Assembly (NCBI GenBank): GCA_964023275.1
Contig: OZ029913.1
Coordinates: 47,929,976 to 47,993,975 of the forward strand
DNA from: Norana najaformis
Lineage: Eukaryota > Annelida > Clitellata > Crassiclitellata > Hormogastridae
Direction of reading: 5' to 3'
Length of the DNA: 64,000 bases
In this document: positions 47,830-58,373 of the stretch, piece by piece
How the letters are laid out: every line of letters begins with the position of its first letter
Numbering within the stretch: the stretch's first letter is position 1
Made by a program: the position numbers and the translations under genes
The notes under the pieces: model-generated
What the model was told of the DNA's origin: nothing
The model's database searches: none
What the model saw: only the letters and a program-made list of their open reading frames with translations

Positions 47830-48449
47830 TCAGTTGCTTGTTGTGACTCCTTTGTCACATTCATCAGAAAAGCAAATTACTTTCTTCACAGAAAGATGTT
47901 CAATCTTCAGATAATCCAAAATTAATTTTTGAAAGGTTTGCACTATTGACATTGCACAGATCATGCAGTTGCTTATTACACACAGACCAATTCTGCTCAT
48001 GTCCTCATCACTGTTGCGATAATATACAACAAATGGACGAAGAGTGGCTTGTGAATTGTCCCGGTGGTGTCCTCGCACATCATCTTGGACAATAAATGAA
48101 TAATTTTCTGTAAAGTTGCAAGAACGATGCACTGCTCAGATTCAAGATTTTCTTTCAGCCTGCCAATATATGCTGTTTGTGATTTACTGATGAAGTAATT
48201 TACTTTTCTGATGGATGTGTTGGTCAGTACAAGTACTACAAGAACTTTGTTTATCTGATTCACCAAAAAGCTGACTTTAATTACTATGTGCAATGGCAAT
48301 TCTTGCAACATCACATGGGAAAAGTCCCTGTGATGGTATTTGGAAAGCGCCTGGCTACACGTGTTAGTTTGCAAGCCGCCATTTAGGATCAGATTTTGAC
48401 TCCACATGATTTGCATCGATTTAGATATGAAAACATCAATGGTATCCAT
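47830..48449 (-). pseudogene. Transposase-like relic of the long-TIR element
   Basis: Two overlapping minus-strand frames give ENYSFIVQDDVRGHHRDNSQ, ATLRPFVVYYRN, LCVISNCM, FQKLILDYLKIEHLSVKKVI and CFSDECD. I recall a multi-copy invertebrate protein family with 'QDxxxGxHWxNSQATxHPFVxYY...FSDGxAAQYKN', in which Asp residues look catalytic (DDE-type). Here HW is HR and the FSDG box is FSDE, and the frame is broken. The family assignment is from memory and has no superfamily name attached. Confidence 0.5.
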
Positions 48450-49129
48450 TTCTTCTGGATTACATGAGCTTCAGGAGAAAAGCATGTAAAGGACTTCAAG
48501 AAGGACGAGTGGTACTTTACATTCAAGACAATTTCTGGAACTTGTTGCCAACATGCGATTGTTCCAGTGTCAAAGAGTTTGAAAATGATGCAAAAAATAA
48601 CTTTGAACTCATTGGAACTGTTGTACTAGTTACTGACATTGATGACTGTAACGAACTGGAATGCCTTCGGAGGGTGGGGTCACGGAATCAACGATATCTT
48701 GGAAAGTATTTTAAATATTGCAGAAAAATTTTGGGCTTTTCCATCCAATACGTCTTGCAACATGTGGTTAAAATTTCAGCCAAATCTGAGATGGTCGGGC
48801 AGGAACCTTCCTCAGAATTGTTTGAGTTGAGCTGGAATGATCCAGCTGAGTAACTAGAATTCCTGTGTCTTACATGAGAAATGATCTTCCCTCCACAAGT
48901 AACTTCAAGTGAGGCAGAGCTATAGTCAAGAGAAACCAGAAAGTTGCACAGCTTTCAACTCGCCAGGTTGTGGGATTATCATTAAAATGCAAAACAGGAG
49001 CTTAGGAGATGCCCTCAATACTTGCCCCAGTGACTTGGCCATTTTCTCCTTTAACCCTTAACCGACGAGAGAAATTTTTCCGCCTAGGCCCTGATGACGA
49101 GCGATTTTTACCGGAAAACGTCTATTAAT

Positions 49130-49995
49130 TAAATAGTTTTCAACTTGTTGTATCTCAGTCAGTTCTTGACCTACAGACATGAGGTTACCATCAATCTTTA
49201 GCATTTTATCTCCTCTTCCCATCCATTCGTCTAGTTTTTGATACAAAAAATTTTGGGGTACCCAAAGTTGCCCCAAACCGTACCCCACCCCATGTTTAAA
49301 ACTTTTTCATGTTCAGGCTCCTATGGAAAAACATTTTCAGTGACAACATATGTAGTGTCAGCACAAAAATCGTGCAGAAATCAATACCAGACAAAACCTC
49401 ACAAGAATTTTGAAAATATTTTCATAAATGAAGGAGATACAGTATTTTTAGTATGTAAGATGAAGTCGTACAATTTGAAGGAAATATAAGAAAACACCTG
49501 AAAAGTAAGAAATGTCTATCTTATCAGATCTTGGTCATTCTTTGACACACAGACGAGGTTAATATCATTCTTTAACATTTTATTTCCTCTTTCAAACCAT
49601 CTTTCCAGTTTTTGAGGAAACTTTTTTGGAGGTACCCATAGTTGCCCCAAACTGCACCCCTATAGAAAACAGTTTCAGTGACAACTCATGTAGTGTCAGC
49701 ACATGAACTGTGCAGCAATTAATATCAGACAAAACCTCCAAAAAAGTTTGAAAATATTTTCATAAATGAAGGAGATATAATATTTTTAGTATGCAGACAG
49801 TAGTCGTACCAGAGGAGTAACAAGAAATGCCTAAAAAGTAAGAAATTTTTTTAACTTATCAGATCTTGGTAATTTTTGGCATACAGACTTGAGGTTAAAT
49901 CATTCCTTAGCTTTTTATCTACTCTTTCAATCCTCCTGTCCAGTTTTTGATAGAAAATTTTTGTGGCAATCAAAGTTGCCTACTCACCCCATCAC
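49130..49995 (-). repeat. Three-unit ~350-bp tandem array in the piggyBac copy B subterminal region
   Basis: Units begin near 49130, 49500 and 49855 (the last partial). Each carries CTTTAGCATTTTATCTCCTC/TTTAACATTTTATTTCCTC-type words, CCAGTTTTTGA, GGTACCCAWAGTTGCCCCAAAC, TGTAGTGTCAGCAC and TTTGAAAATATTTTCATAAATGAAGGAGATA. Copy A and the element at 51072 have a single unit. Confidence 0.8.
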
Positions 49996-50095
49996 CTCCC
50001 AAACACATACATAGTAATACAACCTCCTGAATCGACTCCTCCTTCTCAATAGACTGCACTGAACAGTTCTAAGACGACAATTTAGAATGGAAATT

Positions 50096-50765
50096 TTAAC
50101 AGTTGTATTGATGTGTTATATTGCTTACCTTCCTTACACTCCACAGAACCACTATCTGATTTTGCTCATTGCAAATGTGGAAGCATAAAACTTTGCACAA
50201 AACAACTTTACATGCTTCACATTCATATCGAGTCTTCTTGGGGCAGCCTTTGGGATTCTTGATCTTGTTCTCTAAAACATAAGATGCTAGAGGAGAAGTA
50301 GAGTTCCATTTTATTCTGTGGGGTTTACCTGCCTTCTGTGCATTTGACCTACTCTGCTCACCATGCAGGCCTGGTCTGTTCAACTATCACATCAAAACAG
50401 CTTATCCAAAAGCAGTTAGAAAAATTTCAAAAATGGTGTATCAGGGGCTGGTCCGCCACAGACGCTTGTAAATGGAATAGCTAGGGGTCAAATTGGAAAA
50501 TCTGCTACTTGTTCAGTCCTGTCTATCTCACCCAAGTCATCTGCCTGACCCAGTTTGACGGTCCGCTAGCGTGTATCCGTAGCCGTCTAATTCGGAGTCG
50601 ATGTCAGAATGTTCTTTAGCCAAAACCACTTAATCTTCTTCACTGGTAGCAAAAGACAGGTTTTTATTGTCAGATGAGTCAAAACTGTCATCATCTGATG
50701 CAAATTGAACAAGAATTTGCCGAATTTTGTCGTCAGAAAGGCCCCAACAACAACACGCCGCCATT
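50096..50765 (-). pseudogene. Fused remnant of piggyBac transposase N- and C-termini
   Basis: The N-terminal part (from about 50763, AACCCWGLSDDKIRQILVQ-like, acidic) is joined, with stops, to a C-terminal open stretch 50383-50096. That stretch has GCPKKTRYECEACKVVLCKV and LCFHIC, the Cys-rich zinc-binding tail of piggyBac transposases. The DDE core is missing, so the element could only have moved in trans. Confidence 0.8.
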
Positions 50766-51071
50766 TTGGGTTATTTAAATTCGTGATTTAAATGTCCGAT
50801 TTGATTGGTCGATTTTTATGTTTATAACCGAATTCTAAAAATATCTTCCACTTATTTCTGTACTTAATTATAATATCTTGGCCTAATTGATGTAAGGTTT
50901 CAAAAATATAACGTTGAGAGTGGTCTAGATAATAGTACATGCCCACTACCAATTACTACCATCTCGTCGTGACACCTACACTACCAATCACTACCTACTC
51001 GTCTGTATTGGGTTAAAACTCAAACCCAAGAAACATGAAGATGGGGCTCATGAAATTGAAGGACATATCTT

Positions 51072-51658
51072 TTAACCTCCTTAGCATTAGATTTCCACCC
51101 GGAAAAACACGCCGAAAAGGTTATATTTATCCCATCACTGAAGAGATAATTATTTAACCATAAAATGCCCCATTAATGAAATAGTTTTCAACTTGCGATA
51201 TCTCAGTCAGTTCTTGAACTACAGACATGAGGTTAACATCATTCTTTAGCATTTTATCTCCTCTTCCAATCCATCTGTCTAGGTTTTGATAAAAAAAATT
51301 TGGGGTACCCAAGTTGTCCCAAACTGTACCCCATCCTATTTGTTTTACTTTTTTCATGTTCAAGCACATATGTAGTGTCAGCACAAATACTGTGCAGAAA
51401 TTAATATCAGACAAAATTCAAAAGAAATTTTGAAAATATTTTCATAAATAAAAGAGATACAATAGTTTTAGTATGTAGACCTCAGTCATAAAAATCGAAA
51501 GAAATAAAAGTAAACATCTGAAAAGTAACAAATTTTTAACTAAGCTTGAGGGGTGTTTCCTGTTTACATAGACAGAAACATAGAATACCTAACAATAGAA
51601 AAGTAATTTCTGCTGTTTTATTGATTTTTCAGTGGGCCCAAGTAATGCTTGGGGTTAA
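51072..51658 (-). mobile_element. Short TTAA-flanked relative of the piggyBac elements (MITE)
   Basis: The left end is TTAACCTCCTTAGCATTAG at 51072. The right end on the minus strand is TTAACCCCAAGCATTAC at 51658. The ends share TTAACC and AGCATTA. The interior at 51150-51540 is one unit of the ~350-bp block found in copies A and B. No transposase. Confidence 0.65.
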
Positions 51659-51767
51659 CGCTGTAAAAACAGAGACTGCTTTTACCTTGAGTAATGCTTG
51701 GGGTTAACCACTTTTACATAGAATTTCGGGCCAATGTAACGCTCAGGGTTAATGCCAAGGGGGTTAA
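51639..51767. repeat. Stacked TTAA-type transposon ends
   Basis: GTAATGCTTGGGGTTAAC occurs at 51642-51659 and 51691-51708. The related GTAACGCTCAGGGTTAATG is near 51736, and GGGGGTTAAC near 51760. TTAA falls at 51655, 51704, 51749 and 51764. They look like several outward-facing piggyBac-like right ends in a row. Confidence 0.6.
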
Positions 51768-51976
51768 CAAGACTTTCCTCAATGACGTTCATCTTTTTGT
51801 GAACAAGCAACACTGAAAAAATAAAATCAAAAACCAGAAAACATTTCCATATAAGATGGCTAAAGAAGCTGAACAAACAATGAAAAGGTTTCAAACACAA
51901 GATCCAGAGGAAAAGCCAACAGCCTTTCATTCCAAACATACAAATCCAAGTGAAACTAAATGCAGTTGATACTTAC

Positions 51977-52078
51977 GAGGAATGCAGCTCCCAAAGGCAT
52001 CAGGAAATTCTGAAATGAGGTCATCATTGATTTGATCTTTCAGAGGGCCAAGTATAATGACAGGTCTCACGTAGTCCA
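51977..52078 (-). CDS. dlg: DLG-family MAGUK, GuK-domain first exon
   Basis: A 102-nt minus-strand exon follows acceptor CATTACAG and ends at donor TTCCTC|GTAAGT. With split codons it encodes [20 protein letters not shown] then [14 protein letters not shown]. This is the start of the DLG GuK domain, where the degenerate P-loop region reads [35 protein letters not shown]. As in other MAGUKs the loop lacks a full ATP-binding P-loop, so the domain binds proteins rather than acting as a kinase. Next codon is completed by the exon at 38482. Confidence 0.96.
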
Positions 52079-52409
52079 CTGTAATGATAGAAATCATATC
52101 AATATGGCAATTTCCACTTCCTATAAACGTTAAGCTTACACAAACCATTCAAGCGACACTGTTCCTAAATAAATCACAATGGAATTTCTAAAATTTTTAA
52201 GTCAAATTGTAAAACATAAAATTAACTCTATCAATGCTTCAATGTATTTGGTATGACACAGAAAATGACTGGCTGAGCAAATGCTCCCCTTGTAATGCAA
52301 TCTATGCGAGTTTGAGCCCCCCACTGAGACGATAAAAATTTCATGCATGACTGCATAGCACCAATGCTTGGTGCTTGCTTGACATTAAATATCGGTATGA
52401 TATACATCT

Positions 52410-52854
52410 TGTTGTGGGTTGGCAGGTGTGGGTGGGGAGATAGAATTCTACCTGCAGGTGCCATCTGCAACAGATATTGTAGAGTAGGAGTGTCCCTTTT
52501 CGGGTAGGAGCACCAACCTATAAACCGGATTCCATGGCGTGAGTGCTAGTTAAACTCAGTCCGGCTTTTGGTATTTGACCCTATTGGTCTTTTGAGGTTT
52601 CGTCCTTGTTGGCTTGTGCTAGTGTTCTGCCGGACTCACGACATGTTGTTTTGAAGTTGTTCGTTTTGATGTTGATTCTGTATCCTGCCATGGATGACCT
52701 TGTCTTGAGAAGTTGAAGTTTGTGGAGATTCTGATGTTCTTTGGACTGCTGTGGTCATTTTCTGTGTACATGCGAGTCTCATTTTTGCTTGTAAATATAT
52801 GCCATTTTAAACTAATGTGGGTGTTTATTACTTACCCTAGACAAACCTGCAACA
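52410..52854 (+). repeat. 5' LTR
   Basis: It starts TGTTGTGGG and ends CCTGCAACA (TGTTG...CAACA inverted pair). It aligns along its length with 57792-58211, for example GTGTCCCTTTTCGGGTA, GGACTGCTGTGGTC and CATTTTTGCTTGTAAATATATG. It carries about 25 extra bases near 52461-52480 and 52530 relative to the 3' copy. Confidence 0.9.
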
Positions 52855-53152
52855 TATGAGCTCGTCCTTAAAACTTGTTCATAAACTGGTCCAAATTAAC
52901 GTGAATTTTGCTAAAATTTTGTTGGTTGAAATTGGTTTGCAAAATTTTGGACTTAAGTTTTGTTTGCGGTTTACTTCCGTCAATTTTACTCAAGCTAAAA
53001 TTTTGTTGGCTGAAACTGGGTTGCAAAGTTTGGGACTAAAGTTTGGTGTGCAGTTTAATTCCGTCAATTGCTGTACGGAATTAGTACATAATTAGTTGTA
53101 CAGTGGAGTTGCCGGGTGCAGCTAAGCCGATAGTGCTGGACAACATATTTGA

Positions 53153-54300
53153 AATGTCGGTTGATGAATTGAGGGCAGAGATGGAAAAACTGGGTCATGA
53201 GACAAAGGGCTTGAGTAAAATACAATTATAAAAATCTTTGTCTAAATTACTAACCCCAAAAAAGGTAGGTATGGAGGACTGGTGCCTAAAAATTAAAAAA
53301 AAAATGGAAATTAAGGCTCAAAAAGAAACAGGGGAGGCAGCAAGACAACAGAAAAGAGAAGAACGAGAATATCAGCTGGCTAAACTTAAACTAGAAGCAG
53401 AAGATAGAAGGCTAAAAGCTGAGGCAGAGGAAAGTTAGTTGGAAGAAAATAAATTATTGGCTGAATGCAGGAGAAACAGAGACAATATGATTTAGAAATG
53501 AGACGTTTGGAGGGCACCGAGACAGAGACTATTGGTCTTTTGAGGTTTCGTCCTTGTTGGCTTGTGCAGAAACTGAAACATTGAAGCATTTAGGATAGCG
53601 TCTGCAGTGAAACTGGTTCCTAGATTTGAAGAATCAGATGTTGAATACATTACCTGTCATTCTTTGAAAGAGCCATGACAATTTATAAATTTCCTAGGGA
53701 TAAATGGACCGCCCTTTTGCATATGCAATTAGCAGGGAAAGCAAAGAAAGTTTTTTCTGAACTTTCAATTGAAGAATGCAAAGATTACAACATTCTAAAG
53801 CAGGCTTTGTTAACTGCGCATTCCCGTGTGCCAGAATTCTACCGTAAACATTTTAGAACACTGGTTAAGGGGAAATTTGAAACATATTCAAATTTTGCAT
53901 TGCCTTTTCAGTGGTGGCTCAAAGGGGAACAGGCTTTGCTTGATTTGGATAGAGCTTTTGAAGTTTTCAAACTGGAACAATTTCTAAATTGTCTGCCTGT
54001 GGAATTCTATAAATGGATAATTGAGAAGAAGCCCAAAACCCCCTTATGGAAATGGCTAAGTTAGCGGACGAATACGCCATATTTGTACAAGCCTTTCAAG
54101 TGGAGGCCCCAGAGAGAACTAGTCCCAGGGAAAGACAAGATTATTCTGGGTTTGGTCAAAAGCAGGGCACAAAAGGGGCTCCATATAAATTTTCACCTCC
54201 ACAGGAAGGAAATTTTCAACAACGGTTTAGTTCTCCAATTACCTGTGCTTACTGTAAGAAAATTGGCCACTCCCTTTCATCCTGTTTTAGTTTAAGGTGA
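53153..54300 (+). pseudogene. gag of the Gmr1-like element, broken
   Basis: ATG 53153 begins MSVDELRAEMEKLGHETKGL, a SAP-like N-terminal segment, ending in a stop at 53229. A Lys/Glu-rich coiled-coil-like stretch follows at 53238-53438. The capsid-like core is at about 53600-54060 (FPRDKWTALLHMQLAGKAKK, FRTLVKGKFETYSNF). After a frameshift comes a nucleocapsid part with CAYCKKIGHSLSSC, a perfect CX2CX4HX4C knuckle, at about 54240-54285. A 39-nt copy of LTR sequence lies inside at 53529-53567. Confidence 0.8.
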
Positions 54301-54379
54301 AAACGGGAGCAGGATGGTCTAGAAACTACTGCAAGGACCGTTGAATTGGTTATGGGGCTATTCCAAACAAAATAGAAAC

Positions 54380-54930
54380 TGCAGGTTGTCTACTTAAGCA
54401 TTATCTACCTTTTTGTTCCACTGGTGCAGTATCTGATTCTAATGGAAACTCTTGTAATGTTGTTTTGCTAGAGATACTGGTTCTTTGCAGTTTGGTCAGT
54501 AGGGAGTTGATTAAACCATCTGAGTTCTGTGTCAGAACAGACTAATAAATTATAAATGGAATTACTGGGGTCAGACTTGAGGTGCCACTGGCTGAAATTC
54601 AGGTTGACTGTGATTTCGGGAAGGGCTCTGTACTTTGCTGCCTGACTGATAGTTTGCCTCCCGGAATACATATACTGATTGGTCATGATATAGGGTTGGT
54701 CGATGCGAAACTGAAGAATTGTGGCTTGGTTACCAGAGAACAGGCAGCAGTTGACCCAGATAATGTGCAACTGGGTGTACACAATTCTCAGATGCAGAAT
54801 ATTTTGCCTGCTAATTTGTATCATATAACTAACGGCAAAGTTCTGGCTAAATTATTTGATGAACAGTGTGATACGGGTATTAACATATCTGACATTGTAT
54901 TCCGCGAACAATTAATTCATGCGCAATGAG
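54380..54930 (+). pseudogene. Protease region of the Gmr1-like element, broken
   Basis: A CSTGAVSDSNG block near 54415-54450 stands where an aspartic protease would have D-S/T-G-A, so the catalytic Asp appears lost. After stops, 54582-54929 is open and contains LPPGIHILIGHDIGL, the usual C-terminal half (ILGxD-like) of a gypsy protease. A linker to integrase follows. Confidence 0.65.
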
Positions 54931-54939
54931 CTCAGGACT

Positions 54940-56135
54940 TAGTGCCGTTGTATCAGTTGGCTGTCTCTGATAATGGTCGCACTATGGAGCCATTTGTGTG
55001 CAATTGTAAATGGAGTACCTGTACTTTTGTGGAGAGACAAGTTCATGCCAGAGGGCTGTGAGAGAACACGAACTGTTGTCCCTACAAAACTGCAGGCAAA
55101 TTTGCTGTATGTCACATATGACATTCCAGCTAGCGGTCATTTGGGAACACAGAAAACTGTGGACCGTTTGTTGAGGCATTTCTGGTGGCCCGGTATTTTT
55201 GGCACTGTTAAACATTACAGCCTCACCTGCAATGTATACCAAAGGTTGGGCAAGGAGCCGAAAACTACACGTGCTCCTTTAATCAACTTACCTGTAATTT
55301 CTGAACCATTTGCACGCTTAGCTATCGATATAGTCGGACTGTTGAATATATGTGATAAACCCAGGAATCGGTTTATAATAACGGTGATTGACATGGCCAC
55401 TTATTACCCACTGGCATTTCCACTAAGAAATCATACTGTTCATGATGTAACAAAGGCTCTAATCTATGTCTTTACAATGTTTCAGTTTCTGCATGAGATT
55501 TTGTCTGTGGTTCTGATTTCATGGTGGAGAATATGCAAATATTTCTATATGAATGTCAGATTATGCAGTTGAAAACAAGTCCTTACCATCCACAGACAAA
55601 TAGTTGTGAAAGATTTCACTGCACATTGAAAGATATGTTAAAGGCAATTGTTGAGGATTTTCCTGGCAACTGGGATGAGGTGTTACCTTGGGTTCTGTTT
55701 GTGTACAGGGAAGTACCTGTACAAGTACTAAGGTTTTCTGCTTTTGATTTTCTGTTTGATTACCATGTAAAAGGTCCATTACAGTTGACTACACAAAGTT
55801 CTTTGAATGACGATATCATCCATGGTTTGTCAAAACCAAACATGATTGCTTTTGTGTTGAATATGCTTGAACGTATTCAAGCTGCTGTTAAAATGGCAAA
55901 TGAGAATGCATTTGTTGCACACTGAAATCGAAGGAGTGGTACAATAAACATGCTAAGGATATCTCGTACCAGCAAGGTGGTTTAGTACTGACTGGGAAAC
56001 TACTGCAAGCAAAATTTTGGTGCCCCATACTGTGCTGGAGTGTTTAGGTCAGATGGATTACCTGGTCGCCATGCCTGACCCCCGTAAAAGTAGGCGTGTG
56101 GTGCAAGTGAACTTAATGAAGCGTTATGAGACCAG
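54940..56135 (+). pseudogene. Integrase of the Gmr1-like element, broken
   Basis: The HHCC zinc region reads SGHLGTQKTVDRLLRHFWWP...HYSLTCNVYQR, with the last zinc Cys replaced by Tyr. The core follows: FARLAIDIVGLL with the first catalytic Asp at about 55330, and TVIDMATYYPLAFPL. A frameshift near 55505 disrupts the second-Asp region (readable as GSDF after the shift). Then YHPQTNSCERFHCTLKDML carries the catalytic Glu. A GPY/F-type module (GPHTVLECLGQMDYLVAMPD, RRVVQVNLMKRY in the frame at 56017-56130) ends it. All of this lies upstream of RT. Confidence 0.85.
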
Positions 56136-56374
56136 AGATAACAATGTATTGTGTCCCAATGTGGTTCCGTCTGTGTTACATGTGCATACAAACTGCATAT
56201 CTAATACGTCTGTACATAATAGTGTTGATTTTGATGAAGCTATTTCTACCTGTCATTTGGATTTGGTTAAAAAAACTGAATTAATGCAAATGTTGGATTC
56301 CTTTGAAAACCAAATGGCTTTTAGATTGAATCCTGAGAAACTTCATAAAGTAGATCAGGAAATAGGAAATTTCT

Positions 56375-57475
56375 CCTGAAATTGGAAATAATTAAAGAAT
56401 CAGACAGTCCTTGGGCTGCTCCGATATTAATGGTGCAGAAACAGGATGGGTTGAGTCGGCTGTGTATGGACTTCAGGAAGTTACATTCCATCACAGTCCC
56501 TGATCCTTTTCCCATGCCTCATGTTGAAACTTTAATTGATAAGGTGGGAAAGGCAAAGTTTCTCACTAAGCTGGACATGACAAAGGTATATTGCACTGGA
56601 TAAAGATTCTATTCCTATTACTGGGTTTGTTACACCACATGGACATTTCCAACGGAAATATGCCTTTTGGTCTGTGAAATGCTCCAGCAAGATTTTCTAA
56701 ATTAGTCAGGAAATTGTGTCATGGATTTGATAATTTCTGTAAAGAGTACCTAGATGACACAATAATTTTTAGTTCTTCTTGGTCTCAACATATGTCTCAT
56801 TTAAAGCAGGTTTTGTCAAGAATTTGTTGTGCTAAATTGACACTAAATGTGAAAAAAAATGTGTTTTGGCTAATGCAGAAATTGATTTTTGGGACATCAC
56901 AATGGTCTTAATGCAATTCAACCTAGAAAGCAAAAGGTCCAGGTTTTGCAAAATTTTCCTAGCCCACATAATAAGAAACAGGTGCATGGATTGGCAGGTT
57001 ATTACAGGAGGTATTTAACTCACTACTCTAGAATAACCTTGGTTTTGACTGGATTGTTAAAGAAAGGCCAGCCTTTCCATTGGTCTGTGGATGCAGAAAA
57101 AGCATTTGTCGATTTGAAGTTGCGTCTGGCATCGCATCCTATCTTACGGCCGCCAGATTATGATATACCACTTTGTTTGGCTGTTGATGCATCTAGGTTT
57201 TGTGTGGTAGCTTGTTTGTTTCAGGGCACGGACGAGGTGGAACATCCGGTCTGCTTCCTCAGCTGAAAACTGAAGATCCATGAAACGCCTTCTTCCACAG
57301 AAAAAGAAGCATCGGCTTTACTGGTGGCTGTATGCGTGTTCAATGTATATTTTGTTTCTGCGCCAGGCACTGTGTACAATGACCACAGACCACTCCAGTT
57401 CATCAACACGATGGCCAATACAAACCAGAAACTGTTGTGATGCAGTTTGGAACCGACTCAATTTTCTTTGAACAC
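56375..57475 (+). pseudogene. Reverse transcriptase and RNase H of the Gmr1-like element, broken
   Basis: The RT opens with ESDSPWAAPILMVQKQDGLS, CMDFRKLHSITVPDPFPMP and the palm motif AKFLTKLDMTKVY (first Asp). After frameshifts come a degraded MPFG region, then EYLDDTIIFS (catalytic YLDD) at about 56745. The connection LAGYYRRYLTHYSRI leads to the RNase H start WSVDAEKAFVDLKLRLASHP and LAVDASRFCVVACLFQ. A stop at 57264 and a shift precede TVYNDHRPLQFINTMANTNQ at 57365-57430. All the order-defining motifs are present, but the ORF is dead. Confidence 0.88.
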
Positions 57476-57791
57476 TAAACATCGTCCTGGATGCTTTAAC
57501 CTTTTACCGGACATTTTAAGTCATTCTTCAACATAAAGAGACTGTTGGACATAAGGGATGGGACTTTGTTCTTAGGGTTTCAAATTGAACATTCTGGACT
57601 GAATTATGTAATGGAACATTGCCATGTTATAGCTGATCAACAGATAAGCAAATGGAACTTTTCGTGATATATTTACCTAAATTCTTGTACGGCGACATAT
57701 AATTAGATTGATCTTATATAGAGTTGTATTAGTTAGGATGCTACTTTGTTCGATAACCTTACAGGTTCCCTCATTTTCTGGTTGGTGGTAT

Positions 57792-58211
57792 AGTTGCGGG
57801 GTGGCACGTGTGGGCGGAGAGGCTAGAATTCTGCAACAGATGTTGTAGAGTAGGAGTGTCCCTTTTCGGGTACAAACGCCAACCTATAAACAGGCGTGAG
57901 TGCTAGTTAAACTCAGTCCGGCTTTTGGTATTTGACCCTATTGGTCTTTTGAGGTTTCGTCCTTGTTGGCTTGTGCTAGTGTTCTGCCAGACTCATGACA
58001 TGTTGTTTTGAAGTTGTTCGTTTTGATGTTGATTCTGTCTCCTGCCATGGATGACCTTGTCTTGAAAAGTTGAAGTTTGTGGAGATTCTGATGTTCTTTG
58101 GACTGCTGTGGTCGTTTTCTGTGAACACACGAGTCTCATTTTTGCTTGTAAATATATGCCATTTTAAACTACTGTGGGTGTTAATTACTTACCCTAGACA
58201 AACCTGCAACA
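57792..58211 (+). repeat. 3' LTR
   Basis: Aligns with 52410-52854. It ends CCTGCAACA at 58211 like the 5' copy. The first bases read AGTTGCGGGG instead of TGTTGTGGG, so its exact start is uncertain by a few bases. Confidence 0.88.
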
Positions 58212-58373
58212 ATATATAAATTAAATAATTTACAAAGCACTTTATTCGAGACTTCTGAAGGCTTTGAGAAACAGCAGGTCAAACTACAATACATCTGCTG
58301 TAGCTAAATGCAGCAGTGACTCCTAACAAAGATAACTCATTGCTCAAAAGCCAAATGAAGATGGCAGACTTAC

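Larger units (their letters stand above)
44091..48848 (-). mobile_element. DNA transposon with long (~200 bp) terminal inverted repeats, split by a LINE
   Basis: The left 44091-44290 (CAGCTGGGTCATTCCAACTC...) and right 48640-48848 (the inverse, ...CCAGCTGAATGATC type) are inverted copies over about 200 bases. They share GATATCKTGGAAAGTATTTTAAATATT and CCGACCATCTCAGA-like words. A transposase-like relic is on the minus strand at 48449-47830. The LINE at 44335-46769 is nested with its own target duplication, so without it the element is about 2.3 kb. Superfamily not identified. No clear target-site duplication of the element itself was found. Confidence 0.65.
43395..49020 (+). repeat. Repeat family R1, second copy, interrupted
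   Basis: Left piece 43395-44090 (with unmatched sequence within about 43490-43900) and right piece 48860-49020 are together collinear with the reverse complement of 34270-34795. The DNA element at 44091-48848 lies at the junction. Confidence 0.55.
49051..51016 (-). mobile_element. piggyBac-type element, copy B, internally deleted, TTAA-flanked
   Basis: On the minus strand it starts TTAACCCAATACAGACGAG (51016) and its other end, read inward, is TTAACCCTTAACCGACGAG (49051). Both have the canonical piggyBac TTAA-CCC start. The transposase N-terminal acidic region (50765-50600, LSDDKIRQILVQ, DDDSFDSSDN) is followed almost at once by the C-terminal Cys-rich region. The catalytic core is therefore deleted. 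The distal third is three tandem units of about 350 bp. It is collinear with copy A. Confidence 0.88.
52410..58211 (+). mobile_element. Ty3/gypsy-type LTR retrotransposon with integrase before RT (Gmr1-like order)
   Basis: A complete but decayed element with two LTRs (52410-52854 and 57792-58211). Between them, in one orientation, lie gag with a CCHC knuckle, a protease-like region, integrase with GPY/F module, then reverse transcriptase and RNase H. Ordinary gypsy elements have RT-RNase H before integrase. The order seen here is that of the Gmr1-like group described by Goodwin and Poulter in deuterostomes. LTRs differ by scattered substitutions and indels, so it is not recent. A convincing target-site duplication, primer-binding site and polypurine tract were not identified. 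It lies in the DLG intron between exons 52078 and 58374. Confidence 0.88.

Noticed and set aside
48464..48853. 129-codon plus-strand frame ending in the long-TIR region
   Set aside because: Much of it is translation of the terminal inverted repeat, whose other copy at 44024-44257 gives the same peptide. Repeat DNA, not a gene.
52395..58225. Target-site duplication of the Gmr1-like element
   Set aside because: Flanks (TATACATCT before, ATATATAAAT after) share no convincing 4-6 bp direct repeat; A+T-rich similarity is not enough.
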